Positions 1 to 8,023 of a stretch of DNA of 64,000 nucleotides are shown in pieces. The position numbers and the translations under genes were made by a program. The notes beneath the pieces were generated by a model. The model had not been told where the DNA came from, ran no database searches, and saw nothing but the letters and a program-made list of their open reading frames with translations. Every line of letters starts with the position of its first letter. Within the stretch, counting starts at the first letter, position 1. The stretch comes from LD21 sp963715785 (GTDB taxonomy: Bacteria; Bacteroidota; Bacteroidia; Bacteroidales; VadinHA17), in the NCBI GenBank assembly GCA_963715785.1, contig OY970276.1, positions 4,526,001-4,590,000 of the forward strand, written 5' to 3'.

Positions 1-1953
1 ATGTATTCTTTGCTGATTTGGTCGAGTTCTGATTTTAAACTCAGCGATTACAAAAATAATTACTGGCTTTTAAAAGACCAAACTCAAAACTATACCTACA
101 ATAGCAATGCCAGCATGAACAATCCCTATTTTGACCGCTATGAAAAAACGAATCAGATCTCTCGCGATATATTTAATGCCGATGTATCAATGAGTTATCA
201 ACTTACTGATTGGTTAAAAGCCAGTGTTCGTTCAGGCCTTGATTTTTATACTGATAAAGGGGAATTAAGGACTTCAATGGGCTCTTATTTATACACTGGA
301 AATACAGGAGTCCCGGGGAATCAGTATACATGGAATGGTTATATGACAGGGGGCTATAATATAGGTCTTACACAAGGATTCAGCATAAATAATGACTTGC
401 TGCTAACAGGTGACAAGTCATTTAATAAATTTAATGTAGAATATCTTGCAGGAGGAACAATATTCTTCAAACGTGATGATAACCTGAATGCTAACACAGT
501 AGGAGGTATTTCTGTGCCAGCTTTTTTCTCACTGGCAGCATCGGTAGATCCTGCTTATGTTGGACAGATTTCTACAAGTCAGATGGTAAATTCAATGTAT
601 GGCCGGTTAGCGTTCTCATGGAATAAACTGATATATTTAGAAGCAACCGGGCGTAATGACTGGAGTTCGACTTTGCCAACTGATACCAAATCATATTTTT
701 ATCCTTCTGTTGCATCGAGTTTTGTGATTTCCGAACTTTTACCGGGGACAAAAGACTGGCTCGATTTATTGAAGGTCAGAAGTTCCTTCACAGTATCAAA
801 AACCCCTCCGGGAATATATGATGTTAAAAGTGTTTTCACGATTAACAGCGGCACCTGGAACACTTTAAACGGGGCATCTTCTCCTTCCTCACTCTATCCG
901 GCAGGTCTTATTCCGGAAGCTGCAAATACATTTGAGGCAGGATTTCAAGCCATGATGTTTAAAAACCGGCTAATGGTTGATCTTTCCTACTATGATAAAC
1001 ATATGTACCACCTTCTACAAATATCTCCGGCAGCTCCCTTATCGCCAGCTACCGGATATAGCGGGGTAGTTACTAATAGTCAGGAAGAAAGATCCCGTCG
1101 TGGCTGGGAACTGACGATTAATGGCACGCCTCTTAAAAATGATAACTGGCAACTGGATATAGGTGTAAACTTATCTACTTATGCGACTTACTATACAAAG
1201 TTAGACTCCGTCTATTCAAGTAAAAATCCATGGGTTAAAGTAGGCAACCGGGTTGATGCGTTAGTAAGCCGGGACCTGGTAAAAGTTCCGGGTACAGGAG
1301 AGCTTATTTTCGACGGTGGAAGATTACAGTACAGTCAATATGATTCTAATTTTGGATGGACCGACCCGGATTTTGTCTGGGGATTAAATACTACCATAAA
1401 ATATAAAGCTTTTAGTTTGTTTCTGTCTTTTGATGGTGTTGCCGGAGGCCTTATGAACACGAGAACTGAAAGTTACATGTGGCAATCTGGAGGCCATCCT
1501 AATTCTATCACTCCGGAAAGGGCTCTGGATGTTGCAACACCAGGTTCCGAAAACTTCCTTGGAAAGGGTGTAAAAGTTGTATCAGGAACAGCAACTTATG
1601 ATGCTTATGGTAAAATCACAAGTGATACACGTGTTTATGCACCCAATGATGTATATAGTACCTATGAACAATATATAATCGATTTGCATAGCAGTAGCGC
1701 CTGGGGTGGCAATGGAAGTCCTGCAGATACTTATTCCAAGACTTTTTGCAAACTGCGTGAGGTTTCCTTAACATACAATATTCCGGTTAATTTATTACAT
1801 GGAATAGCAAAGGCAGCATCAGTAAGCTTAATAGGACAAAATGTTCTGTTGTGGGCAAAGGATTTTAAATATTCTGATCCAGACGGAGGTGTTGAAGATT
1901 TTGCAGACCCATCTGTAAGATATCTCGGGTGTAATATTAAAGTCACATTTTAA
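1..1953 (+). CDS. SusC/RagA-family TonB-dependent outer membrane transporter, C-terminal part
   Basis: This is the last 650 residues of a SusC-like transporter, a 22-strand outer-membrane barrel that imports glycan oligomers (or peptides) with a SusD lipoprotein and TonB energy. No signal peptide, carboxypeptidase-like domain or TonB plug is present, and family members run to about 1000 residues, so the gene begins left of the window. The ATG at base 1 is almost certainly an internal methionine. Barrel character shows in alternating aromatic strands, the family motif EATGRNDWSSTLP (about residues 213-225), and a C-terminal strand ending in VTF. A SusD-like gene follows after 22 bp, as usual for these pairs. 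The substrate cannot be deduced, because no glycoside hydrolase is adjacent in the window. Confidence 0.93.
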   Translation: MYSLLIWSSSDFKLSDYKNNYWLLKDQTQNYTYNSNASMNNPYFDRYEKTNQISRDIFNADVSMSYQLTDWLKASVRSGLDFYTDKGELRTSMGSYLYTGNTGVPGNQYTWNGYMTGGYNIGLTQGFSINNDLLLTGDKSFNKFNVEYLAGGTIFFKRDDNLNANTVGGISVPAFFSLAASVDPAYVGQISTSQMVNSMYGRLAFSWNKLIYLEATGRNDWSSTLPTDTKSYFYPSVASSFVISELLPGTKDWLDLLKVRSSFTVSKTPPGIYDVKSVFTINSGTWNTLNGASSPSSLYPAGLIPEAANTFEAGFQAMMFKNRLMVDLSYYDKHMYHLLQISPAAPLSPATGYSGVVTNSQEERSRRGWELTINGTPLKNDNWQLDIGVNLSTYATYYTKLDSVYSSKNPWVKVGNRVDALVSRDLVKVPGTGELIFDGGRLQYSQYDSNFGWTDPDFVWGLNTTIKYKAFSLFLSFDGVAGGLMNTRTESYMWQSGGHPNSITPERALDVATPGSENFLGKGVKVVSGTATYDAYGKITSDTRVYAPNDVYSTYEQYIIDLHSSSAWGGNGSPADTYSKTFCKLREVSLTYNIPVNLLHGIAKAASVSLIGQNVLLWAKDFKYSDPDGGVEDFADPSVRYLGCNIKVTF

Positions 1954-1975
1954 TCTAACTTAATCGGACTTAAAA

Positions 1976-3505
1976 ATGAAAAAGATAAGGTATATTTATT
2001 TTGCGATTATTTCTCTTACAATTGCAACTTCATGCGGTAAATTTGAGAAAATAAATACAGACCCGAATTCAGCCAGTACTGTTTCACCAGAGATGCTTGC
2101 TACTCAGGTCTTGAAAGATTCTTACAGGTTCTGGAATCCTAATCCTACTGATTTCTCTACAGGAAACCTATGGTGTAAGCATGTAGCCAGACTTGAGACA
2201 AACCCTAACCCTTACCAATATTACTATTCTTATTGGCCATACGGTGATTTTGCTGGTCTCCAGGAGTTGACCAATACGAAACGAATGGTCGAATTTGCCA
2301 AAGGGTCTGTATCTCTATCTTCTTTTGAGGGATTGGCATTGTATTTAAAAGCTTCTGCAGGATTTTCAGAGACATTGAACATGGGCAATATTCCTTATTC
2401 TGAGGCAGGTATGGCAGAAGATGGAATAACACAGCCAAAGTATGATAATCAGGCAGATGTTTTCGTGGAAGTGTTGGCTGATCTTAAAACCGCAGAGCAA
2501 AAATTTGCCGATGGAACAGATTTTGGCGATTGTGATATAATGTACAATGGGGATGTAACCAAATGGCGTAAGCTTTGCAATGCTATGCAATTAAAGGTGT
2601 TGCAAACGATAAGCAAAACAATTACCCCTGAACAAAAAGCTCGTTTTGCAGAAATAGTAGCTGCAGGTAATCTAATGACCGGCAACGACGATAATTTCCA
2701 ATTGGTTTATAGTGATAATCTAAACGCCTCTCATCCTTTTTATAATGGTGAAGGCGATAGGATCTACCTCGGCGTTTCTAAACTGGTGGTTGACGCATTA
2801 AAAAATCTAAATGATCGCAGATTGTTCTATTTCGCGGAACCAGCGCAATATCTGATTGACGCCGGCAAATCTGAGACTGATTTTAATGCTTATGAAGGCG
2901 CCCCAACAGAATTGTCTGCTACGCAACTCGCTCTAAATAACCAGTCAGGTATGTATTCTTTAGTAAATAAACGCTATACATTGGTCAGGGCCGGCGATCC
3001 TATGCTTATATTTAGCTATGCAGAGCAATGTTTCATTATTGCTGAAGCTGTTGAGGAAGGCTGGGTAACAGGAAACGCACAGGAATACTACGAGAACGGA
3101 GTAAAAGCCCAGCTTCAATACTATATGAACTTGCCTTCCGCAGCAACTGGTGTCCATAATATGAATATTGATCAACCTTATATTGATAATTATTTTACCG
3201 GCGCTGCCGCCTATGCAACATCCGGAACCAAAGAAGATCGGTTACATCAGATATGGATACAGAAATGGCTGCTTGATTTCTTTACCTCGCAGTTAAATTA
3301 TCAGGATTTTCTTCGTACAGGGTATCCTCCTTTCCCACTGGATCCGGCTACCAGTATGAATCCTGATGATAAATCAGTTTATCCAAAACGCTGGAAGTAC
3401 CCAACAGAGGAACTCATAACTAACCCGGTCAATTATAAAAAGGCAGTTGATGAGCAGTATGGAGGGTATGATGGAATTAATGAAGTTCCATGGTGGCTAA
3501 AATAA
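1976..3505 (+). CDS. SusD/RagB-like outer membrane lipoprotein (SusD-like_2 type)
   Basis: This is the glycan-binding lid lipoprotein that closes over the SusC barrel on the cell surface. The N-terminus has a lipoprotein signal with the lipidated Cys at about residue 20 (ATSC), followed by the NTDPN motif typical of the SusD-like_2 group. The length, 509 residues, is normal for the family. Helical TPR-like regions (e.g. EGLALYLKASAGFSETLNMGNIPY in sense, about residues 122-145) fit the SusD fold. It is co-transcribed with the SusC gene 22 bp upstream and followed by a terminator hairpin. The family is clear; the ligand is unknown. Confidence 0.93.
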   Translation: MKKIRYIYFAIISLTIATSCGKFEKINTDPNSASTVSPEMLATQVLKDSYRFWNPNPTDFSTGNLWCKHVARLETNPNPYQYYYSYWPYGDFAGLQELTNTKRMVEFAKGSVSLSSFEGLALYLKASAGFSETLNMGNIPYSEAGMAEDGITQPKYDNQADVFVEVLADLKTAEQKFADGTDFGDCDIMYNGDVTKWRKLCNAMQLKVLQTISKTITPEQKARFAEIVAAGNLMTGNDDNFQLVYSDNLNASHPFYNGEGDRIYLGVSKLVVDALKNLNDRRLFYFAEPAQYLIDAGKSETDFNAYEGAPTELSATQLALNNQSGMYSLVNKRYTLVRAGDPMLIFSYAEQCFIIAEAVEEGWVTGNAQEYYENGVKAQLQYYMNLPSAATGVHNMNIDQPYIDNYFTGAAAYATSGTKEDRLHQIWIQKWLLDFFTSQLNYQDFLRTGYPPFPLDPATSMNPDDKSVYPKRWKYPTEELITNPVNYKKAVDEQYGGYDGINEVPWWLK

Positions 3506-3568
3506 CAGGTAAACCATGATTACTTAAACATAATTCAATATTAAAGCATTTTTAAAGATTTAGATTAA

Positions 3569-3606
3569 TAAGGAGGGTGTCTCAAAAGGACACCTTCTTT
3601 TTTATT
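3569..3606 (+). terminator. Rho-independent terminator of the SusCD operon
   Basis: GGTGTC (3576-3581) pairs with GACACC (3589-3594) across a 7-nt loop. The stem extends outward through A-T and G-T pairs to about 3570/3600 and runs into a T-rich tract. It lies 65 bp after the SusD-like stop codon. Confidence 0.8.
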
Positions 3607-3610
3607 TTCA

Positions 3611-3990
3611 TTTGACTATGTCGAGCTCGCCCTTCCAGGGCTTCGGTTCTTTTTGTTCGTCCAAAAAGAACCGAGCATAATAGGTAATAAGTTATAAAAC
3701 AAATTAAGCCATGCGAGCTCGCCGAAGGCAAACGAAACAAAGAAAAAGGGCGCCGGAACCGAGCAGAAAAGTAATCTTGGAGGTTTGATGAATACTAGGA
3801 CTGCGAGTTCGGCGAAGCCAAATGATAACTTCAGCCTTTTTTGGCAAAATGCCTTAGGCGTCACGCTCCCAAAAATGGCTGAAGTTATCATTTGGCTTCG
3901 CCGAGCTCGCGAAATTAAATTTACTAATAAACCAACAATTATTTATTCGCTCGGTTCCGGTTTGCCACCGCACGTTTCCATTCGAAACTA
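3611..3990. repeat. Nested palindromic intergenic element (MITE/REP-like)
   Basis: This non-coding stretch holds three nested or adjacent inverted repeats. The first is a hairpin with arms of about 13 nt (about 3642-3654 and 3663-3675; core GGTTCTTTTT/AAAAAGAACC). The second is a 12-bp perfect inverted repeat CCGGAACCGAGC (3753-3764) / GCTCGGTTCCGG (3949-3960). Inside it lies the third, a 40-bp inverted repeat (3803-3842 and 3871-3910) with only two mismatches around a 28-nt loop. Variants of GAGCTCGCC recur through the region. Translated frames here are shadows of the palindrome. A folded mobile or REP-type element is likely, and the neighbouring transposase remnant supports a region that accepts insertions. 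Confidence 0.6.
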
Positions 3991-4017
3991 CTGTTAATAA
4001 TTGATGTAAAGTGTTGA

Positions 4018-4272
4018 AAAGAAGATGAATTATGGCGCTATGCAGAATCTGTAGGCAAGGAAGAGCTTGAAAACAATAAACCAGATAGCTTTGAAAAGAT
4101 CGATCAGGAATCAGTTCTGAAGACAATAGAAAGTATAGATAAAGCCCTGAAGGGAAAACAGGTAGATAAGAAAGTAAAACAGAAGCTTAACTATGTTCTT
4201 AAGAACTGGTCTGAAAATATAAAGAAGTATGAGGAGCAGGAAAAAAAAACACTGAGTAATCGTAATAGTTGA
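4018..4272 (+). pseudogene. Fragment of an IS1182-type transposase
   Basis: The frame opens after a stop at 4015-4017 and runs to a TGA at 4270-4272, with no sensible start codon. Its translation contains a lysine-rich helical linker with KKVKQKLNYVLKNW and ends SNRNS. As I recall them, Bacteroidota IS1182-family transposases have a linker of this kind (KQKLNYAKKNW-like, then RNSYSKTD) between the split parts of the DDE catalytic domain. A few codons after the stop, another frame reads ETDTQVA, which suggests a small deletion at that junction. The N-terminal helix-turn-helix, the catalytic Asp/Glu blocks and the terminal repeats are not recognisable, so only about 85 codons of a roughly 500-codon gene survive. 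Confidence 0.6.
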
Positions 4273-4296
4273 GACTGATACTCAGGTGGCTGGCAA

Positions 4297-4989
4297 TTAC
4301 TTTTCTGTCCAAAAATATCCGTCAAAGATTTTCTTAAATTGCTTTGTCATTACAGATTCGTCCAGCGGCTCCCTATCTTGAAGAAAAGACTTCCTGAAAA
4401 ACGTAATATTGTTTTCTTTTGAATCTACAATCATTGCATATATTGTAGAATATGATTTTATGGGTGTCTGGTAGTACATGCCTAGGGTCAAAACTCCAAG
4501 TGCAGCTCCTTTTGCTACCTGTTTTCCATAATTTCCTTTCATCCTGGTAAATCCTGTACTTATAATCATAAGGCCAAAACGCGTTTGATTAGCTTCCAGG
4601 ATCTTGTCAAGTGTGGGAGTTATTTTAAGATTTGTAATGTTTTTTGTTCGATCTGCAGTAAGTATAAGAAGTTCATATTCCTTTTCAAGACTATGATTAA
4701 TAGCAGTATCTGATAAAACAATCTCTCCGGTAAGTGGTAGTAGACTATTTAATTCCCCAAGTACTTTGAAAACATGTTGTTTTGATATAAGAGAAGTACT
4801 ATCATCAATTTGCCCCCTGTTGCCTTTTTTAATTATAGAGATGTAGGAGAATGGCTCCAGAAGTTTAAGATCTGTAACCTCATCGGGTCTGACATTTGAG
4901 GTTAACAGTTTTGTTGCTGTACAGGATGAAAGAATAATACATCCCAAAATAAGGATTATCTTAAAATTTATCAGTTGGCAAGTTTTCAT
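4297..4989 (-). CDS. Hypothetical lipoprotein
   Basis: This is a 230-residue predicted lipoprotein with an N-terminal hydrophobic segment and the lipobox LSSC at about residues 20-23. I do not recognise the family. The body has a mixed alpha/beta character and includes a glycine-rich hydrophobic stretch (GAALGVLTLGMYY) that could be a short membrane-associating hairpin. It is the last of three same-strand genes (7644 down to 4297) that all encode envelope proteins, lying 79 bp after the barrel gene, so one transcript is plausible. No function is proposed. Confidence 0.75.
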   Translation of the reverse strand: MKTCQLINFKIILILGCIILSSCTATKLLTSNVRPDEVTDLKLLEPFSYISIIKKGNRGQIDDSTSLISKQHVFKVLGELNSLLPLTGEIVLSDTAINHSLEKEYELLILTADRTKNITNLKITPTLDKILEANQTRFGLMIISTGFTRMKGNYGKQVAKGAALGVLTLGMYYQTPIKSYSTIYAMIVDSKENNITFFRKSFLQDREPLDESVMTKQFKKIFDGYFWTEK

Positions 4990-5068
4990 GAATCACTTAA
5001 TTAATAAACAAGACCTTGAGGTACGAATTATAAATAAGATTTGGAATTTAGGTTCTAAATACCTGATT

Positions 5069-5779
5069 TCAATAACCGAAATTATATGCAACCGATAAAC
5101 CAACCCTGATCCCGTTCCAATCAGGCTTTATAGGAGCACTGCTCTTAGGATCGTATAAAACATTCCTTTTATCTGTTCCTGTGTAATAAGCCTGATCTCC
5201 AAATTGTATAAAATAACCAAGATTCATCCCGAAACTGAATGCATTTACAGGATAAAGAATATTAATGCCTGGCTCAATGAAATAATTTTGAGCCTTGAAT
5301 TTATAGTTTTCATTCGACAGTAATGTATCCGCCACAAAAAAGCGCTCTTTCGTTTCTAATCTTGAGAATGACGGTCCGATAATAGCATATAAATTGAAAT
5401 CAAAACTATCTTCACCCGATAACTTATACTCACAATAGATGCCCGGAGTATGGGACCTGACTAACATATCAAAACGATACTCACCGGAATAATCTTTAGC
5501 TGAAATACGCGAACCGGTGGATTGAAATGAATAAACCAGCCCAACAGCAAAATTGTCGAACCGGACGATCAACGAAGGCCGGTAATATAAATATGCCGGA
5601 AAATCGGATACCAGCTTAGTCTCAAACGGCAATCCCTTAGGTATTTCATTATTAATATTTTTCAAACCCTTCATAGAATAGGCCCCGACTCCGGATTGAA
5701 ATGCAAAGCTTATTTCCTGCGAATTGGCCCTGGTCAGTGAGATCAGCACTAAGAGAGTTATCAGAACATTTTTTTTCAT
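5069..5779 (-). CDS. Outer membrane beta-barrel protein (PorT/OMP_b-brl-like)
   Basis: This is a 236-residue protein with a signal peptide (cleavage after about residue 20, NSQ|E), followed by amphipathic strands rich in Tyr, Phe and Gly. It ends in a C-terminal strand VAYNFGY whose final aromatic residue is typical of BAM-assembled barrels. The length fits an 8-stranded barrel. It starts 8 bp after the stop of the 618-residue lipoprotein gene, so the two are probably co-translated and may form an outer-membrane pair. The fold class is likely; the role is unknown. Confidence 0.75.
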   Translation of the reverse strand: MKKNVLITLLVLISLTRANSQEISFAFQSGVGAYSMKGLKNINNEIPKGLPFETKLVSDFPAYLYYRPSLIVRFDNFAVGLVYSFQSTGSRISAKDYSGEYRFDMLVRSHTPGIYCEYKLSGEDSFDFNLYAIIGPSFSRLETKERFFVADTLLSNENYKFKAQNYFIEPGINILYPVNAFSFGMNLGYFIQFGDQAYYTGTDKRNVLYDPKSSAPIKPDWNGIRVGLSVAYNFGY

Positions 5780-5787
5780 TATTCAAC

Positions 5788-7644
5788 TTATTTGATAAAA
5801 TAAATTACACCTTGTGATGACACGATTGCATGATTAATAAGCGAGAAAGTGTAGTAATTCATCGTCGGATTCAGATGGATAGGGAGATCCTTTATTAACG
5901 AACCGTCTAAATAGCTTTTTACATACAAATGTCCGGCATTGTATGTAAGAATTTCATTATTATAAAAATCAATATCCAGGAGAGAATTATCGGATAATGA
6001 AAACTTATATACGTCAGAAAAATCGCTGCAAAGCTTTACGGAAAAAGTTGCACCGTCCCAAATGCACACTTGTCCTGGATTTACTCCGTCAAAACCAAAG
6101 TATTTTGGATTAGCATTCCGATCCCAACTCCGGATATTGGTGAACTGAGAATTTGCAAATCCCACAAGTCTCAGGGAATCATCTTCTAAAAACAAATAGT
6201 CTCCCTGTGATGAAATTAATAACCCCTCCCCGCCATTAAAGGTTTTTTGATAGGTAGCCAATGAAGTATCCGTATTAAAATCATAGATACTAAAACCTCC
6301 GCTACCTTTATTGACAAGCGCTGTTCCTGCATCAGAAACAAAAATTACCGGAGTATAATTCAGACCCGAGTAAGGTTTCAGGTCACGTATAATGTAATTA
6401 TTCATATTATTTGTAGTAACCAGCATCAGATCATTGTCACAATTTGCGTAATTGGTCAGATATTTGCCGGAAGCAGAGAGTGTTATAGTGTTGAATTCAC
6501 ATTTGCTGCATCCTGGTGACCTGTAACCTAATTGCTCTCCTGAATGCTTCTCCGAGATTGAATACCTGATAATACTGTCGCACGCTTCGCGATAAACAAA
6601 TTCATCCTGATTTACCTGATTTATTTTCGATATTGAAGTGTTTGGCCTGATAAATGGATAACCAAGAATCAGATAGGCGTGAGATTCAAAACTCGAATAA
6701 TAATCAGATGTATACCTGATATTTTTTTTCTTTGGAACCAACTTGAGTATGAATTCAACATCGTCAGCGAAAAAGCCCGTTTCCTCAACATAAATTGAAT
6801 CATCCGGATCCTGTGTTGTCTTAACAGTTTTATAGTTATACGTAGTATTCAGACTCTGGACCAGCTTTATTGTATCCACCGCATTATAATACTTGCTCTT
6901 TCCCCATTTTAATATAAAAGGGTCACTCTCAGTGGGCATGAGTTTCATCTCAGGAAATTCTCTTGACAGTTCCACATGCCCCCAGTCTAATAATTTTTCC
7001 TTCTGATTATCGACTCTGACAATATAGCTGGCTCCTTCCCCTACATAAGAACTATCGATAAACTCAGTTGATTTTAACCTTTTAATTAATACTTCATTAT
7101 TATAACTGAGCATGCGGGATATCACATATTCCTGAAAATCATAATCGCGATATTTTGGCCAGGTAAGTTTCAGATATCCGTTTGATGCCGATGCCCTTGT
7201 CCTGGAGTAATAACTTCTGTCAACAATTATTGTCCATGACTTGGTGAACAGGTATGCCTCTGCTCCTATCAGCTCTGCAATACTGTTGGTCCCCGATGCT
7301 GTATAAACTTCCAGATCCAATTTATGAATTCCATCCGACAAGGTTCCAAATGTTAAATCAAATGTCCCGTTATCTGAATTTACTGTGAACTCCGGCTCAT
7401 TGTCAATAACAAACCGCACCATCTTGATTTCCTGATTGCTGCTTGAGAATCTGAAGTTTATGATTTTTTCAGGATAGAGATAAATCGTATCGAATTTAAT
7501 ATCCAGAACAAGAGTCTGAATTTGTGGCGGCGCCACATCCTTTGTTACAGGACGTTCGTATACATCCATGGGTTTATATTCACAAGCCTGTATAAAAACA
7601 GTAATTAAGAACATAAATGCATATTCAATACTTTTCAGCTTCAT
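5788..7644 (-). CDS. Large hypothetical lipoprotein with likely Ig-like and beta-propeller parts
   Basis: This 618-residue protein has a signal sequence and a lipobox ending at Cys21 (QAC). Residues about 45-140 look like an Ig/Fn3-type sandwich (FRFSSSNQEIKMVRFVID onward). Residues about 390-618 contain recurring blade-like segments such as SPQGDYLFLEDDSLRLV-type and GFDGVNPGQVCIWDG, which resemble a WD40/YVTN-type propeller read-out. CSKCE at about residue 391 is the only Cys pair. It heads a tight run with the barrel gene (8 bp gap) and the smaller lipoprotein. I do not recognise a named family; the domain calls come from sequence texture only. Confidence 0.7.
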   Translation of the reverse strand: MKLKSIEYAFMFLITVFIQACEYKPMDVYERPVTKDVAPPQIQTLVLDIKFDTIYLYPEKIINFRFSSSNQEIKMVRFVIDNEPEFTVNSDNGTFDLTFGTLSDGIHKLDLEVYTASGTNSIAELIGAEAYLFTKSWTIIVDRSYYSRTRASASNGYLKLTWPKYRDYDFQEYVISRMLSYNNEVLIKRLKSTEFIDSSYVGEGASYIVRVDNQKEKLLDWGHVELSREFPEMKLMPTESDPFILKWGKSKYYNAVDTIKLVQSLNTTYNYKTVKTTQDPDDSIYVEETGFFADDVEFILKLVPKKKNIRYTSDYYSSFESHAYLILGYPFIRPNTSISKINQVNQDEFVYREACDSIIRYSISEKHSGEQLGYRSPGCSKCEFNTITLSASGKYLTNYANCDNDLMLVTTNNMNNYIIRDLKPYSGLNYTPVIFVSDAGTALVNKGSGGFSIYDFNTDTSLATYQKTFNGGEGLLISSQGDYLFLEDDSLRLVGFANSQFTNIRSWDRNANPKYFGFDGVNPGQVCIWDGATFSVKLCSDFSDVYKFSLSDNSLLDIDFYNNEILTYNAGHLYVKSYLDGSLIKDLPIHLNPTMNYYTFSLINHAIVSSQGVIYFIK

Positions 7645-8023
7645 GGGTTATATTTATTTCTTTTGTTATGCTCCCACATCCTGATTTAAAAATGGACAGG
7701 TTGATCGAAAATATTAATTGCAAAGCTGCAGTGTTTATAATTTATATTAATAAGGAATTTCTTGTCTTATAAGTGTTGGTCCAACGAATCAGCATATAGA
7801 CTTAATAAAGATAAATTAAGTTGCAAAGAAAAACAAATGAAGATCGTTTCAGTTAGCAGGAACCAGCGTGCCGAAACTGATGTATTACAGCAATATCATA
7901 CTTTTTTAATTTATTGATACTCCATAATTGGTACAATATTTGTCTTATCTTTAATAGGATATACAATCTCCGGAACTTAATTTTTCTGATCCTGTATTCG
8001 TCAAAAAAATAGCTTGCAATCCT
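7645..8023. promoter_or_regulatory. Divergent intergenic region with a candidate minus-strand promoter
   Basis: This 379-bp AT-rich gap separates the minus-strand envelope genes from the plus-strand 1351-residue gene and holds no open frame. On the minus strand TTTG (7837-7834), a 20-nt spacer and TATCTTTA (7813-7806) resemble the Bacteroidota sigma-AB promoter (TTTG, 19-21 nt, TAnnTTTG) with one mismatch. It would leave a leader of about 155 nt. On the plus strand TATCTTTA at 7946-7953 is a possible -7 box without a well-spaced -33 box. Confidence 0.35.

Noticed and set aside
3854..4126. 90-residue minus-strand frame across the palindrome
   Set aside because: Its sequence mirrors the other arm of the inverted repeat and reads through the transposase fragment in antisense. 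It has no family character.
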